64,000 nucleotides of DNA, from the NCBI RefSeq assembly GCF_000282475.1, contig NZ_AKJF01000063.1, positions 1 to 64,000 on the forward strand, given 5' to 3'. The position numbers were made by a program, and so were the translations under genes. The first letter of the stretch is position 1. Every line of letters starts with the position of its first letter. Below the pieces are notes generated by a model. It was not told the origin of the DNA and ran no database searches. It worked only from the letters and a program-made list of their open reading frames with translations. Origin of the DNA: Pseudomonas sp. GM78 (GTDB taxonomy: Bacteria; Pseudomonadota; Gammaproteobacteria; Pseudomonadales; Pseudomonadaceae). Of this stretch, positions 10,867 through 22,161 are shown piece by piece.

Positions 10867-11745
10867 ATGGACACTAAAAAAGACGGCAAGACCCCCGACC
10901 TCTCGGCAAAAGAGCAGCACGAAGTCGAAAAGAACCAGCCACCGCGCGCGGCGGTGCTGCACGAAATCATCCGCACCCAGGGCGATCAGGAACTGGAACG
11001 CAGCGTTGCCGCGCTGTGGTGGTCGGCACTGGCCGCCGGCTTGACCATGGGCCTGTCGTTGATGGGCATGGGCTTGCTCAATTCCCGCCTGCCGGACGGC
11101 GAAGGTTTCAAGGTGATTGCCAGTTTCGGCTATTGCGCCGGCTTCCTCGCGGTGATTCTGGCCCGCCAGCAACTGTTCACCGAAAACACCCTGACCGCCG
11201 TGCTGCCGATCATGAGCAAGCCCACGCTTGGGAACTTCGGCCGATTGCTGCGGCTGTGGGGAGTGGTGCTGGTGGGTAACCTCTGCGGCACGATACTGGT
11301 GGCCTACGTCATGCTGGAGCTGCCGATTTTCGACAGCAAGACCGACGTGGCCTTCCTCGACATCGGCCGCAAGGTCATGGAGAACGACGCCAGCCAGATG
11401 TTCGCCAAGGGCATCATCTCGGGCTGGATGATCGCCACCATGGTCTGGATGATCCCGTCCATGGAGAGCGCCAAGATGTGGATCATCATCCTCATCACTT
11501 ACCTCATGGCGCTGGGGGATTTCACGCACATCGTGGTCGGTTCGCTGGAGGTCTCGTACCTGGTGTTTGCGGGCCAATTGCCGTGGAAGGATTTCTGGCT
11601 GGTGTTCGCCGGTCCCACGCTGGTGGGGAACATCGTGGGTGGCAGCTTTATTTTTGCGTTGATCAGCCATGCACAGATTCGCAGCGAGAGCGGGGCGCCT
11701 AAAGACAAGGGGAGCGAAGCCAAGTCGACACCCGAGGAGCGCTAG
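10867..11745 (+). CDS. Formate/nitrite transporter (FNT) family membrane protein, YfdC-like
   Basis: 292 residues with six hydrophobic segments, an acidic/basic polar N-terminus (about 1-50) and a charged C-terminus. The core has LAAGLTMGLSLMGMGLL, GYCAGFLAVILARQQLFTEN (the FNT loop and helix-2 region), GNLCGTILVA and ALGDFTHIVVGSLE. It resembles the YfdC branch rather than FocA or NirC. The substrate is unknown; weak acid or anion passage is expected for the fold. ATG at 10867 follows CAGGAG. A hairpin just after the stop (11751-11786) may terminate it. Confidence 0.85.
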   Translation: MDTKKDGKTPDLSAKEQHEVEKNQPPRAAVLHEIIRTQGDQELERSVAALWWSALAAGLTMGLSLMGMGLLNSRLPDGEGFKVIASFGYCAGFLAVILARQQLFTENTLTAVLPIMSKPTLGNFGRLLRLWGVVLVGNLCGTILVAYVMLELPIFDSKTDVAFLDIGRKVMENDASQMFAKGIISGWMIATMVWMIPSMESAKMWIIILITYLMALGDFTHIVVGSLEVSYLVFAGQLPWKDFWLVFAGPTLVGNIVGGSFIFALISHAQIRSESGAPKDKGSEAKSTPEER

Positions 11746-11750
11746 GTAGC

Positions 11751-11786
11751 AGGCCGGATGAGGTTTCAGTGCTCGGCCGGCCTTTA
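11751..11786 (+). terminator. Possible terminator after the FNT gene
   Basis: Arms AGGCCGG and CCGGCCT (7 bp, perfect) enclose a 19-base loop and are followed by only TT, so termination is uncertain. Confidence 0.5.
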
Positions 11787-11802
11787 CGGAACTGTGCAGG
11801 TC

Positions 11803-12483
11803 TCAGATATCGCGGATGTCCATTCGTTTGATTGCCTCGGTCAACACCGCAGGCTTCGGACCCGGAGTTTCAGCATGCAGGCGTTTGACAGCTTGAAGCA
11901 GCTCCCGAAAGCCCGGGGCGCTTCTGTGGTTGAGCTTGATCGCCAGCCACGCGGTTTTTCCTGGTGTATCGCCAAGTTGATCCAGGTAATGCATCGCTTG
12001 GTGCATTTCTCCTGAGAGTTCCAATCTTTCCCTCGATATGGAAAAGGCGTCAATCACTGCCTGTTTCAAGTCGTCCAAGGCATGTTGAGCTTGCTGTCGG
12101 AAGGCGATGACTGCTTCGCAGGCTTGATCGTTCTGCAGCTCCAGCGTCGCCGCTTCGAACATTTGGTCATCGAGGGCCAAGAGAGCGTCACCCATGGAGT
12201 TGAAGGTGTATTTTTCGTTGGGTTCATGGCCGGAGAAGGCGAATCGTTGGGGGCGCTTGAGGTGTATTTCGACTACGCCGTTTTCATAGCGAAGGATTGA
12301 CAGGCCTTGATCGCTCAATGACCGCAACAGGGTTTCGGCGTGGCCCTGACCGACTTGCGCCGACCCGCTCATGAAATCACTCCAGTGACTGTCAATCGGA
12401 CCTGAAGATGAGCCTTGAGTGGCAGTGCCCTCGTTGATCGAGGGGAGTGTTGAAGGCGTTGTGGTAGGTATTGGGTTGCTCAT
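11803..12483 (-). CDS. Hypothetical protein, 226 residues, not recognised
   Basis: The start is supported by AAGGAAGAGG a few bases before the ATG at 12483, so it looks like a real gene. The first 30 residues are polar and rich in Ser, Thr and Pro (MSNPIPTTTPSTLPSINEG), without a hydrophobic signal or membrane segment. The rest is mixed, predicted mostly helical, with RPQRFAFSGHEPNEKYTF and a C-terminal part APGFRELLQAVKRLHAETPG. Its base composition looks lower in GC than its neighbours. It has no operon partner. The N-terminal composition recalls secreted effector leaders, but nothing else supports that, and no function is proposed. Confidence 0.65.
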   Translation of the reverse strand: MSNPIPTTTPSTLPSINEGTATQGSSSGPIDSHWSDFMSGSAQVGQGHAETLLRSLSDQGLSILRYENGVVEIHLKRPQRFAFSGHEPNEKYTFNSMGDALLALDDQMFEAATLELQNDQACEAVIAFRQQAQHALDDLKQAVIDAFSISRERLELSGEMHQAMHYLDQLGDTPGKTAWLAIKLNHRSAPGFRELLQAVKRLHAETPGPKPAVLTEAIKRMDIRDI

Positions 12484-12591
12484 AAGTGCCTCTTCCTTTG
12501 AGGGCGGTTCGGAAGCTGCACTTTAGGAGAGTGGTGAATGCCCGGGGAGCGCGATGCATTAACTTGAAATACTTGCCTGCAGTCGGTTGGG

Positions 12592-12633
12592 AAGCCCCCT
12601 TGGCATTACTCGAATGGCTCTGCCATGGGGCTT
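12592..12633. other. Hairpin in the gap between the unknown gene and the MFS gene
   Basis: AAGCCCC with following CTTGGCA pairs with TGCCATGGGGCTT, giving a long stem with one small bulge. There is no T-run on either strand. The rest of 12484-12745 shows nothing recognisable. Confidence 0.4.
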
Positions 12634-12745
12634 TCAGCTGGATTCAAGGCTATCGATCAAAAGACCTGAAGAAATGTCGCACAACGTGCGTCCAGATTAC
12701 CTTGGTGTAAGGCAACCCGTTTCTGACCAGCTTGCGGAGGCCAGG

Positions 12746-13915
12746 TCAGCCGGCCGCATCCAGCGCAGCGGCACCACGCCTTTGCAGGTGGATAAAGTAC
12801 AGCGCGGCCAACACGGTCAAGCCACTGACCAGTGCGCCGGTCCACGGCAGGTCCGCCAGATCTGCACCGCTGGCGACCACCAGCCCGCCGATCCAGGCAC
12901 CTGCGGCGTTACCGAGATTGAATGCGCTCTGGTTCAGCGTCGAACCCAGGTTGGGCGCTTCATGGGCCTGATCGATGATCAGCAGTTGCAGGATCGGGCA
13001 CAGGGCGAAGGCGAAAATGCCCCACAACACCAGGGTGATCGCTGCGGGAATCACTGAGTGGCTGGTCTGGCTGAACGCGGCCAGGACCACCACCACGGCC
13101 AGCGCCATGCCGACCAGTGAAGGCAGCAAGCGGCTGTCGGCCAATCGCCCGCCGAGCATGCTGCCCGCGGTCAGGCCCACGCCGAACAACAACAGCATGA
13201 TGGTCACGCCATGGGGGCTGACACCGGTGATGTCCTGCAGGATCGGCGCGATGTAGGTGAATACGCTGAACAGGCTGGTCGAGGCCAATACGCTCATGCC
13301 CAGTGCGAGCAGCACGTTGGCCTTGCCCAGTACCTTGAACTCGCTCGCCAGGTTGGCTTTATCCATCACGATGTGCTTCGGCAGCCAGACCCACTGCGCA
13401 ATGGCAGCGATCACGCCGATCACCGACACCGCCCAGAACGTTGAGCGCCAGCCGGCGTACTGCCCGAGCGCGGTACCCAGTGGCACTCCAAGCACGTTGG
13501 CCAGGGTCAGGCCGGTGAACATCATGGCAATCGCCTGGGCTCGTTTGTTCGGCGCCACAAGGCCCGCGGCAACCACCGAACCGATGCCGAAGAACGCGCC
13601 GTGGCACAGCGCGGTAATCACGCGTGCGGCCATCAGGGTGGCGTAGTTCGGCGCTAGTGCGCAAAGCACGTTGCCGAGGATGAACATAAGTGTCATGCCC
13701 AGCAGTGTCGCTTTGCGTGGCATGTTGGCCGTACCGACTGCGAGGATCGGCGCACCGAACACCACGCCCAGGGCATAGCCGGTGATCAGCAATCCGGCGT
13801 GGGGAATGCTGACCGCGAGGTCGCGGGCAACATCGGGCAACAAGCCCATGATGACAAATTCAGTGGTGCCGATGCCGAACGCGGCAACAGCGAGGGCAAG
13901 CAAAGCGAGTGGCAT
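12746..13915 (-). CDS. MFS transporter, AraJ/YdhP-like drug or sugar exporter
   Basis: 389 residues from the ATG at 13915; the frame runs on upstream but has no usable start. About twelve hydrophobic segments are visible. The N-terminal GIGTTEFVIMGLLPDVA is the signature of the DHA1 subgroup that includes AraJ, YdhP and similar efflux proteins, and PNKRAQAIAMMFTGLTLANVLGVPLG is the conserved segment between helices 4 and 5. Such proteins exchange protons for small exported molecules in the inner membrane; the substrate is not known. It stands alone, with a long gap on the 5' side that carries a REP pair. Confidence 0.88.
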   Translation of the reverse strand: MPLALLALAVAAFGIGTTEFVIMGLLPDVARDLAVSIPHAGLLITGYALGVVFGAPILAVGTANMPRKATLLGMTLMFILGNVLCALAPNYATLMAARVITALCHGAFFGIGSVVAAGLVAPNKRAQAIAMMFTGLTLANVLGVPLGTALGQYAGWRSTFWAVSVIGVIAAIAQWVWLPKHIVMDKANLASEFKVLGKANVLLALGMSVLASTSLFSVFTYIAPILQDITGVSPHGVTIMLLLFGVGLTAGSMLGGRLADSRLLPSLVGMALAVVVVLAAFSQTSHSVIPAAITLVLWGIFAFALCPILQLLIIDQAHEAPNLGSTLNQSAFNLGNAAGAWIGGLVVASGADLADLPWTGALVSGLTVLAALYFIHLQRRGAAALDAAG

Positions 13916-14106
13916 GCGCAGGGTCTCTGTCGGTAGTCTTGACGCTCTGATCAGGCATACGCATGCCAAAGGCCGATCTCGATGAGAACGGCCAAGGGCA
14001 TTGTTATTGGAATTAGTCTGTGCGCAACTGAGTGCGGCGTGGTCGGTTGCAGTATAAACAGCTGCTGACATATGGCGAATCAATTCTCTGCCCAGACTCT
14101 GACCCT

Positions 14107-14197
14107 GTAGGAGCGAGGCTTGCCCGCGAACCAGTCACCGCGGTGTATCTGCTGTACCGCGTTATCGTTCTTCGCGGGCAAGCCTCGCTCCTACAGG
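14107..14197. repeat. REP pair, AGGCTTGCCCGC type
   Basis: Inverse copies of TAGGAGCGAGGCTTGCCCGC about 45 bp apart between the divergent MFS and EamA genes. Confidence 0.8.
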
Positions 14198-14227
14198 GGG
14201 AGCGCGGGACAACAAAAGGAGTAGGCC

Positions 14228-15061
14228 GTGCTTGCGACGGCGTTGGTGTTGGTGGCGGCGCTGCTGCATGCGGCGTGGAATACCCTGATCAAGTTCAGTG
14301 CCGAGCGTTTGCTGGTGGTGGCCTGCATGGACAGCGTGGCAATGCTCTTCGTCGCGCTTATGTTGCCGTTCGTGGAGCTGCCGCCACTGGACATCTGGCC
14401 GTGGATTCTCGCCTCGGCGGCGTTCGAGTTGCTCTACCGTTACTTGCTGATCCAGGCCTATCGAGTCGGCGACCTCGGTCTGGTCTATCCGCTGATGCGT
14501 GGGCTGTCGCCGCTGGTGGTGTTGGCACTGACCCTGGTGTTTGCCGGGGAAGTGCTGACCCACCAGCAGATCTTCGGCATTCTGCTGATCCCGCTCGGCA
14601 TGCTTTGCCTGCTCTGGCAGGGGGGAGGCGGTGCGCGCTTGCCGTGGTCGATGCTGCCTGTGGTCGCGTTGATCGGCTTGTGCATTGGTTGCTACACCTT
14701 CATCGACGGTCAGGCCTTGCGGCGCTGGTCGCATCCACTGGATTACCTGGTCTGGGTGACGTTGCTCAGTGCCTGGCCTTTTCCGTTGCTGGCCTGGGTG
14801 CGCAAGCGCCCGGCGTTCAAACTGTTCTGGCGCGAGCAATGGCGATTGGGGCTGGCGGTCGGGTTCTGCGTGTTGTTCAGCTACGCTCTGGTGCTGTGGG
14901 CCATGCAGCTGGGCTCGATTGCCGAAGCGGCGGCCTTGCGCGAGATCAGCGTGATTCTGGTGGTGCTGTTCGGCATGCGTTACCTGAAAGAGCCTTTCGG
15001 CGGGCCAAGGCTCCTGGCCTGCGGGCTGGTCCTGGTCGGTATGCTGGTGATGAAATTTTGA
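14228..15061 (+). CDS. EamA/DMT family transporter
   Basis: 277 residues with ten hydrophobic segments in two EamA repeats. The first spans about residues 1-125 (AALLHAAWNTLIKFSAER, AYRVGDLGLVYPLMRGLSPLVV), the second about 140-277 (MQLGSIAEAAALREISVILVVLFG and a final LLACGLVLVGMLVM). A metabolite exporter or importer of the inner membrane; the substrate is unknown. It begins with GTG at 14228, supported by AAAGGAG. The MAPEG gene follows 30 bp later, so co-transcription is likely. Confidence 0.88.
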   Translation: MLATALVLVAALLHAAWNTLIKFSAERLLVVACMDSVAMLFVALMLPFVELPPLDIWPWILASAAFELLYRYLLIQAYRVGDLGLVYPLMRGLSPLVVLALTLVFAGEVLTHQQIFGILLIPLGMLCLLWQGGGGARLPWSMLPVVALIGLCIGCYTFIDGQALRRWSHPLDYLVWVTLLSAWPFPLLAWVRKRPAFKLFWREQWRLGLAVGFCVLFSYALVLWAMQLGSIAEAAALREISVILVVLFGMRYLKEPFGGPRLLACGLVLVGMLVMKF

Positions 15062-15091
15062 CGGGTCAAAATCTGAGAAAGGGACTGCTGA

Positions 15092-15475
15092 ATGAATGTT
15101 GCTCTGTGGTGCATTTTAATCGCGATCATCCTGCCGTATGTGTGTATAGCGGTGGCCAAGATCAGCGGCGGCTACGGTTTGAGACACAATCATGATCCCC
15201 GGGGATTCCTCGATTCCCTGGAGGGCTTGGGCAAGCGGGCGCATGCGGCGCAACTGAACAGCTTCGAAGTGGCCCCGGCGTTCGCGGCAGCCGTGATCGT
15301 GGCGCACCTGGTCGGCAATGCGGAGCTGGTGACCCTCAATGTGTTGTCGGTGTTGTTCATCACCAGTCGGCTTCTCTACATCATTTTCTATCTGGCGGAC
15401 TGGGCGACCTTGCGGTCGTTGGTGTGGTTTGTGGGGATGGGGTTGATCATCAGCTTCTTTGTCGTTTCGGTTTAG
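15092..15475 (+). CDS. MAPEG family membrane protein
   Basis: 127 residues and four membrane segments, the usual size for bacterial MAPEG (membrane-associated eicosanoid/glutathione metabolism) proteins. The conserved loop is HAAQLNSFEVAPAFAAAV, where family members read A..N..E..P.F. A glutathione-dependent transferase or peroxidase role is known in eukaryotic relatives but is unproven in bacteria. It follows the EamA gene by 30 bp. Confidence 0.88.
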   Translation: MNVALWCILIAIILPYVCIAVAKISGGYGLRHNHDPRGFLDSLEGLGKRAHAAQLNSFEVAPAFAAAVIVAHLVGNAELVTLNVLSVLFITSRLLYIIFYLADWATLRSLVWFVGMGLIISFFVVSV

Positions 15476-15486
15476 AGGCAAGATCA

Positions 15487-15595
15487 GAAGATCGCAGCCT
15501 CGTTTCACTCGACAGCTCCTGCAGCGATCGAGTGCATCCACGATAATGCGGCGGATGCGGTCAATGTAGGAGCTGCCGCAGGCTGCGATCTTTTG
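15487..15595. repeat. Inverted pair of the GATCGCAGCC...AGCTCC repeat
   Basis: AGATCGCAGCCT with a diverged middle and the inverse copy TAGGAGCTGCCGCAGGCTGCGATC frame a loop of about 60 bp. It abuts the mltA stop codon at 15598 and separates two convergent genes. Confidence 0.75.
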
Positions 15596-15597
15596 AT

Positions 15598-16770
15598 TTA
15601 AAGCTTGTCGGCGACTTGCGGCACCTGTGGCAGTGCCGCGCCTTTGGGCCATAACATCCAGATTTGCCCTTGCTGTTTCATGTCACCAGCCAGTTGCCCG
15701 GCTGCGTCGCCGGTACCCCAGAACAGATCTGCACGAACCTCGCCGGCAATTGCACCGCCGGTGTCCTGGGCAGCTACCGGGCGTACCAGTGCGGTGCCGT
15801 CCGGCTTGGTGGTGGACAGCCACAATAGGCTGCCCAGCGGAATCACCTTGCGATCCACCGCCGCACTGTAACCGGCCGTCAACGGCACGTTCAGCGAGCC
15901 GCGCGGCCCTTCGTTGCTATCGGGGTTTCTGGTGAAAAACACATAGCTCGGGTTGCTGCCGAGCAGTTCTGGAATGCGCGAAGGATTGGCCTTGGCCCAG
16001 TTGCTGATCGCCCCCATGGTCACGTCTTCTTTCTTCAACTCGCCTTGCTCCACCAACCAGCGCCCGATCGGTCGGTAAGGGTGACCGTTCTGGTCGGCGT
16101 AAGCGATTCGCAGCTGGCGACCGCCGTCGAGCTGGATCCGACCTGAGCCCTGGATTTGCAGGAACTGCAGGTTCATCGGATCGGTCAGCCAGGCCACGAC
16201 CGGCGCCTTGACCCCGTTGCTGCCGATGGTTGCGGCATCGTCGTAAGGCTTGAGCACACGGCCTTCAAGCCGGCCGCGCAGGCGTTTGCCCTTGAGTTCC
16301 GGGTAGATGCTGTCCAGCGAGACGATGATCATGTCCTCAGGCACGCCATATACCGGGATGTTCGCCGTTGCGGTTTGGGTCAGGCTGCCGGGGTAGACCG
16401 GTTCGTAGTAGCCAGTGATCAATCCGTTGGGATTGTCGTTGGCGGCGCGCAGGCCGTAGACATCCAGGTTCTGCTTGAGAAAGCCGCGGATGTCGCTGGC
16501 GCTCTGCGGCACGTTGGCCGCCGCTGCGCAGGTGCCACCCCAGACCGGGTCGGCCTTGAGTCGGGTGCAGGCGCTGCGCCAGGAGCCGAAACCGGCCACG
16601 AGGTCGTTGTCGGAGACCACCGGCAACGCTTCCCAGGTGGCGCTGGAGTAGGTGGCCAGGGCGTGGGTCTTCGGTTGCTTGTCTTCGCCGCCGGTGCAGC
16701 CCGCGAGCACGGCCACTATTGGAAGCGTCCAGGCCAGGGGGTGACACCAGGCCTTGAAACGGCTGTTCAT
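15598..16770 (-). CDS. mltA: Membrane-bound lytic murein transglycosylase A
   Basis: 390 residues from the ATG at 16770 (AAGGAA upstream). It is a lipoprotein: the lipobox VLAGC ends the signal peptide near residue 24. The MltA barrel domain holds GLITGYYEPVYPGS and LQIQGSGRIQLDGG. The 3D domain holds AAQDTGGAIAGEVRADLFWG, where the catalytic aspartate lies. It cleaves the glycan strands of peptidoglycan to 1,6-anhydromuropeptides from the inner face of the outer membrane. A single-gene unit, divergent from the cytochrome gene. Confidence 0.95.
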   Translation of the reverse strand: MNSRFKAWCHPLAWTLPIVAVLAGCTGGEDKQPKTHALATYSSATWEALPVVSDNDLVAGFGSWRSACTRLKADPVWGGTCAAAANVPQSASDIRGFLKQNLDVYGLRAANDNPNGLITGYYEPVYPGSLTQTATANIPVYGVPEDMIIVSLDSIYPELKGKRLRGRLEGRVLKPYDDAATIGSNGVKAPVVAWLTDPMNLQFLQIQGSGRIQLDGGRQLRIAYADQNGHPYRPIGRWLVEQGELKKEDVTMGAISNWAKANPSRIPELLGSNPSYVFFTRNPDSNEGPRGSLNVPLTAGYSAAVDRKVIPLGSLLWLSTTKPDGTALVRPVAAQDTGGAIAGEVRADLFWGTGDAAGQLAGDMKQQGQIWMLWPKGAALPQVPQVADKL

Positions 16771-16898
16771 GGGGTAATTCCTTTGCCGGTTGCCTGAGTG
16801 TGGTGTGCGTTCATGCAATCCGTATTGATGATAGGGGTATTGGTGTTTGCCGGTGACGCGAGGATACTGGCCGACGTTTTCCGTGACCTGAAGCCACC

Positions 16899-17348
16899 AT
16901 GACTCTTAAAAGACTTTCTGTTGTATTGCTGGCCTGCCTGACGCTGTCCGCTTGTGGCGGCGTCGACCCCAACTCGCCCCTCGGGCAGCGCAAGGCCATT
17001 TTCAAGCAGATGCTCAAGACCGGTGAAGACCTGGGCGGCATGTTGCGTGGCCGTATTGCGTTCGATGGCCCCAAATTCGCTGACGGCGCGGTGAAACTCG
17101 ATGCGCTGTCCCGTGAGCCGTGGAAACATTTTCCGCAGGTGCGCGAAGAAGACCACACCAGCGCCAAAAGTGACGTCTGGGAGAAGCAGGCACGCTTCGA
17201 GCAAATGGCTCGCAGTCTTGAAACCGCGACCGGCGAGTTGGTAATCGCCAGTCAGGTTCAACCCTACAAGGCCAGTAATCTGGGGCCGGCGGTACAGAAG
17301 GTCGAAGATGCCTGCAGTGCGTGCCATAAAGAGTTTCGGGATCATTAA
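16899..17348 (+). CDS. Cytochrome c lipoprotein, class II (cytochrome c'-like)
   Basis: 149 residues. A lipobox (LSAC, Cys about 19) predicts membrane anchoring after export. A single haem motif CSACH sits at residues 139-143, near the C-terminus, which is the arrangement of class II four-helix cytochromes c. The middle contains PREPWKHFP-like SREPWKHFPQ and ETATGELVIASQ. The role may be electron transfer or gas binding; the partner is unknown. The stop is followed at once by a hairpin shared with the convergent DUF1090 gene. Confidence 0.85.
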   Translation: MTLKRLSVVLLACLTLSACGGVDPNSPLGQRKAIFKQMLKTGEDLGGMLRGRIAFDGPKFADGAVKLDALSREPWKHFPQVREEDHTSAKSDVWEKQARFEQMARSLETATGELVIASQVQPYKASNLGPAVQKVEDACSACHKEFRDH

Positions 17349-17366
17349 AGCGCTTGAAAAGCGCTT
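17348..17366. terminator. Bidirectional terminator between convergent genes
   Basis: AAGCGC and GCGCTT arms with a TTGAAAA loop, A residues before and TTTT after, fill the 18 bp between the two stop codons. Confidence 0.75.
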
Positions 17367-17762
17367 TTATTTATCCAGCTCATCCACCGCTTCCTGCAAC
17401 TCCTTGCGGGACTCGGCGAGTTTGTCCTTGCGCTTGTTGATCTTCTCGGCGTCGCCTTGTTTCATGGCTTTGTCGAGGTCGGCCTGACGCTTGCTGACTT
17501 CGTGCTTGGCGTCGAGCACCTTGTTTTCCCGTTCTTTCTTCAGCGAGGCATCGGTGCAATTGGCGCTGACTTCGCTCAGGGCTTTCTCCAGGCCGGCCTG
17601 CTGTTCGGCATTGCCGTGGGATTTGGCCAGTTCGATCTGATTGATGATGCCTTGCTTCTTGGCGGCGCAGCCGGTCAGGCCCGGGGCCTCTTCGACAGCC
17701 ATCAATGGAGTGGCCATAACGCTGCAAAGGGTCAACAGGGCCAGCGATGGAAGAAATTTCAT
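17367..17762 (-). CDS. DUF1090 family periplasmic protein (YqjC-like)
   Basis: 131 residues from the ATG at 17762 (GGAG upstream). A cleavable signal peptide ends near LMA-VEE. The mature part is highly charged and helical: GCAAKKQGIINQIELAKSHG, then KRQADLDKAMKQGD and KRKDKLAESRKELQEA, suggesting a coiled coil. Two cysteines (CAAKK and ANCTD) could form a disulfide. No molecular function is known for the family. A terminator lies just past the stop. Confidence 0.85.
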   Translation of the reverse strand: MKFLPSLALLTLCSVMATPLMAVEEAPGLTGCAAKKQGIINQIELAKSHGNAEQQAGLEKALSEVSANCTDASLKKERENKVLDAKHEVSKRQADLDKAMKQGDAEKINKRKDKLAESRKELQEAVDELDK

Positions 17763-17866
17763 AAAAGCTCCAGGTGAAAAAGCATTCGTGTCGATGCAGC
17801 GATGGCATGTTTGAGCCCATCGGGACTTCGGGGTTCCCGGGCGCAAGGGCATCACCGGGGCTAAAA

Positions 17867-19579
<1,713 letters not shown>

Positions 19580-19630
19580 TCAGCGGCGGGCTGATGGGCT
19601 TAATGCTGTTTTTCGGATTGTTTCCACCCA

Positions 19631-19664
19631 TTAAAAAGCCCCGCACGGCGAACCGTGCGGGGCT
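19631..19664 (-). terminator. Terminator of the sahR-metK unit
   Basis: Perfect 11 bp arms GCCCCGCACGG/CCGTGCGGGGC with a four-base loop; on the minus strand a TTTTTAA tract follows. It lies about 20 bp past the metK stop. Confidence 0.93.
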
Positions 19665-19684
19665 TGAGGTACCACTGGGAAGTC

Positions 19685-20875
<1,191 letters not shown>

Positions 20876-20893
20876 CTCGATGTTTTCCTGAAA

Positions 20894-21889
20894 TTACCGA
20901 TGGTGAGTGTCGCCAGCCGACCGCTGAAAATGGCGGACCTGAATCTGGAAACCATTACGTAAGCCTACATAGAGGCTTTCTCCGGGGGCGAGCCCCGCAG
21001 CGGTGGCCCAACGGGCCAGATCGTCCTGTTCAAACCCCAACCAGAGATCACCGCAGGCCTCCTTGGCCCAACTCTGGTTGTGGCTACATAATTCTGTCAC
21101 CAACAGGCTGCCGCCTGGTTGCAGCAAGTTGGCCATGTGCTTGAGCGCATCGGCCGGCGCGGCAAAGTGATGCAATACCATGTTCAGTACAACGCAATCG
21201 GCCTTGAGGCTGACACCGTTCAGGGCATCGGCCAGTTGCAGGCTAACGTTAGTCAGCGAATCGCGTTCGCATACCTGGCGCGCCAGTTCGAGCATCGCCT
21301 GGCTATTGTCCAGTGCCGTGACCTGAGTGAAGCGGCGTGCCAGTTCCGGCAGGAATGCACCGTCGCCGGGGCCGACTTCGATCGCCGTGGCAGCGCTGCA
21401 GAAGCTCAATTTGTCGAGCAGGGCCACCACGCTTTCGCGGTACTGTGGCAGGCCGGCGATCAAGTCTTGCTGAGCGCGAAATTTCTCGGCGACCCGTGAG
21501 AAAAAATCCTGGCTGGCCGCCTCGCGTTGCTTATGAACCTGGGTGATCCGCATCTGCACGTCGGCAGGCAAGGTCAGGTTGTCCACTTCTTCGAGCAAGG
21601 CCGCGTGCAGTTTGCCCCCTGGTAACTCGGTGTGGGGCAGGGCGCGACGGTAGAAAATCGCGTTGCCTTCACGGCGAGTAGCGACCAGATCGGCCTGGGC
21701 CAGCACCTTGAGGTGATGGCTCATGCCCGATTGGCCGATGCCGAAGATCTGCGCCAGTTCCAGTACGCCGAACGAATCGTTGGTCAGTGCGCGCAAGACA
21801 TTCAGGCGCAAGGGATCGCCGCCGGCCTTGCACAAGGCCGCCAGCTCATCACAATCGTCTGGGCGAATGGAGGGCGCGCGTAAATTCAT
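20894..21889 (-). CDS. sahR: SahR-like ArsR-family regulator fused to a methyltransferase-like SAH-sensing domain
   Basis: 331 residues. Residues about 15-90 form an ArsR winged helix (LELAQIFGIGQSGMSHHLKVL as recognition region, split here by LAQADLVATRREGN wing). Residues about 150-330 form a class I methyltransferase fold with motif I IEVGPGDGAFLPELA and NMVLHHFA. This architecture matches SahR, a repressor of SAM-cycle genes in Proteobacteria that is released by SAH (established for Desulfovibrio). Here it leads the metK operon, and a 30 bp palindrome lies 38 bp before its start. Function as SahR is inferred from architecture, position and operator. Confidence 0.82.
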   Translation of the reverse strand: MNLRAPSIRPDDCDELAALCKAGGDPLRLNVLRALTNDSFGVLELAQIFGIGQSGMSHHLKVLAQADLVATRREGNAIFYRRALPHTELPGGKLHAALLEEVDNLTLPADVQMRITQVHKQREAASQDFFSRVAEKFRAQQDLIAGLPQYRESVVALLDKLSFCSAATAIEVGPGDGAFLPELARRFTQVTALDNSQAMLELARQVCERDSLTNVSLQLADALNGVSLKADCVVLNMVLHHFAAPADALKHMANLLQPGGSLLVTELCSHNQSWAKEACGDLWLGFEQDDLARWATAAGLAPGESLYVGLRNGFQIQVRHFQRSAGDTHHR

Positions 21890-21926
21890 AGGGCGGCAGT
21901 CTAGTCACGCGCCGGAAGCATCGCAA

Positions 21927-21956
21927 GATCAATATCAAAAAGTTTTGATATTGATC
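21927..21956. promoter_or_regulatory. Predicted SahR operator, perfect 14 bp inverted repeat
   Basis: Arms GATCAATATCAAAA and TTTTGATATTGATC are exact complements separated by AG. It lies 38-67 bp before the sahR start codon and 206 bp before tkt. Such an operator would let SahR repress its own gene and metK, possibly also tkt. Binding is inferred. Confidence 0.75.
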
Positions 21957-22161
21957 GATAGATGGCACTTCTCACGAACTGGTTAACTCTACAAACCGAT
22001 AGCGGAAAGGTTTCACCCGCCTAATCCGTCGTCAAGCGTTGGAAAAACGCCTCCAGATGACTTTCTGTCATTGCCCCGAGGCGTCCCGGTGAGGGAAAAT
22101 GCTCGCCTTTTTTCCGTTTCATTTTTATCACTCTCGATTCAGAACCCGCAGGAGAACAGCG

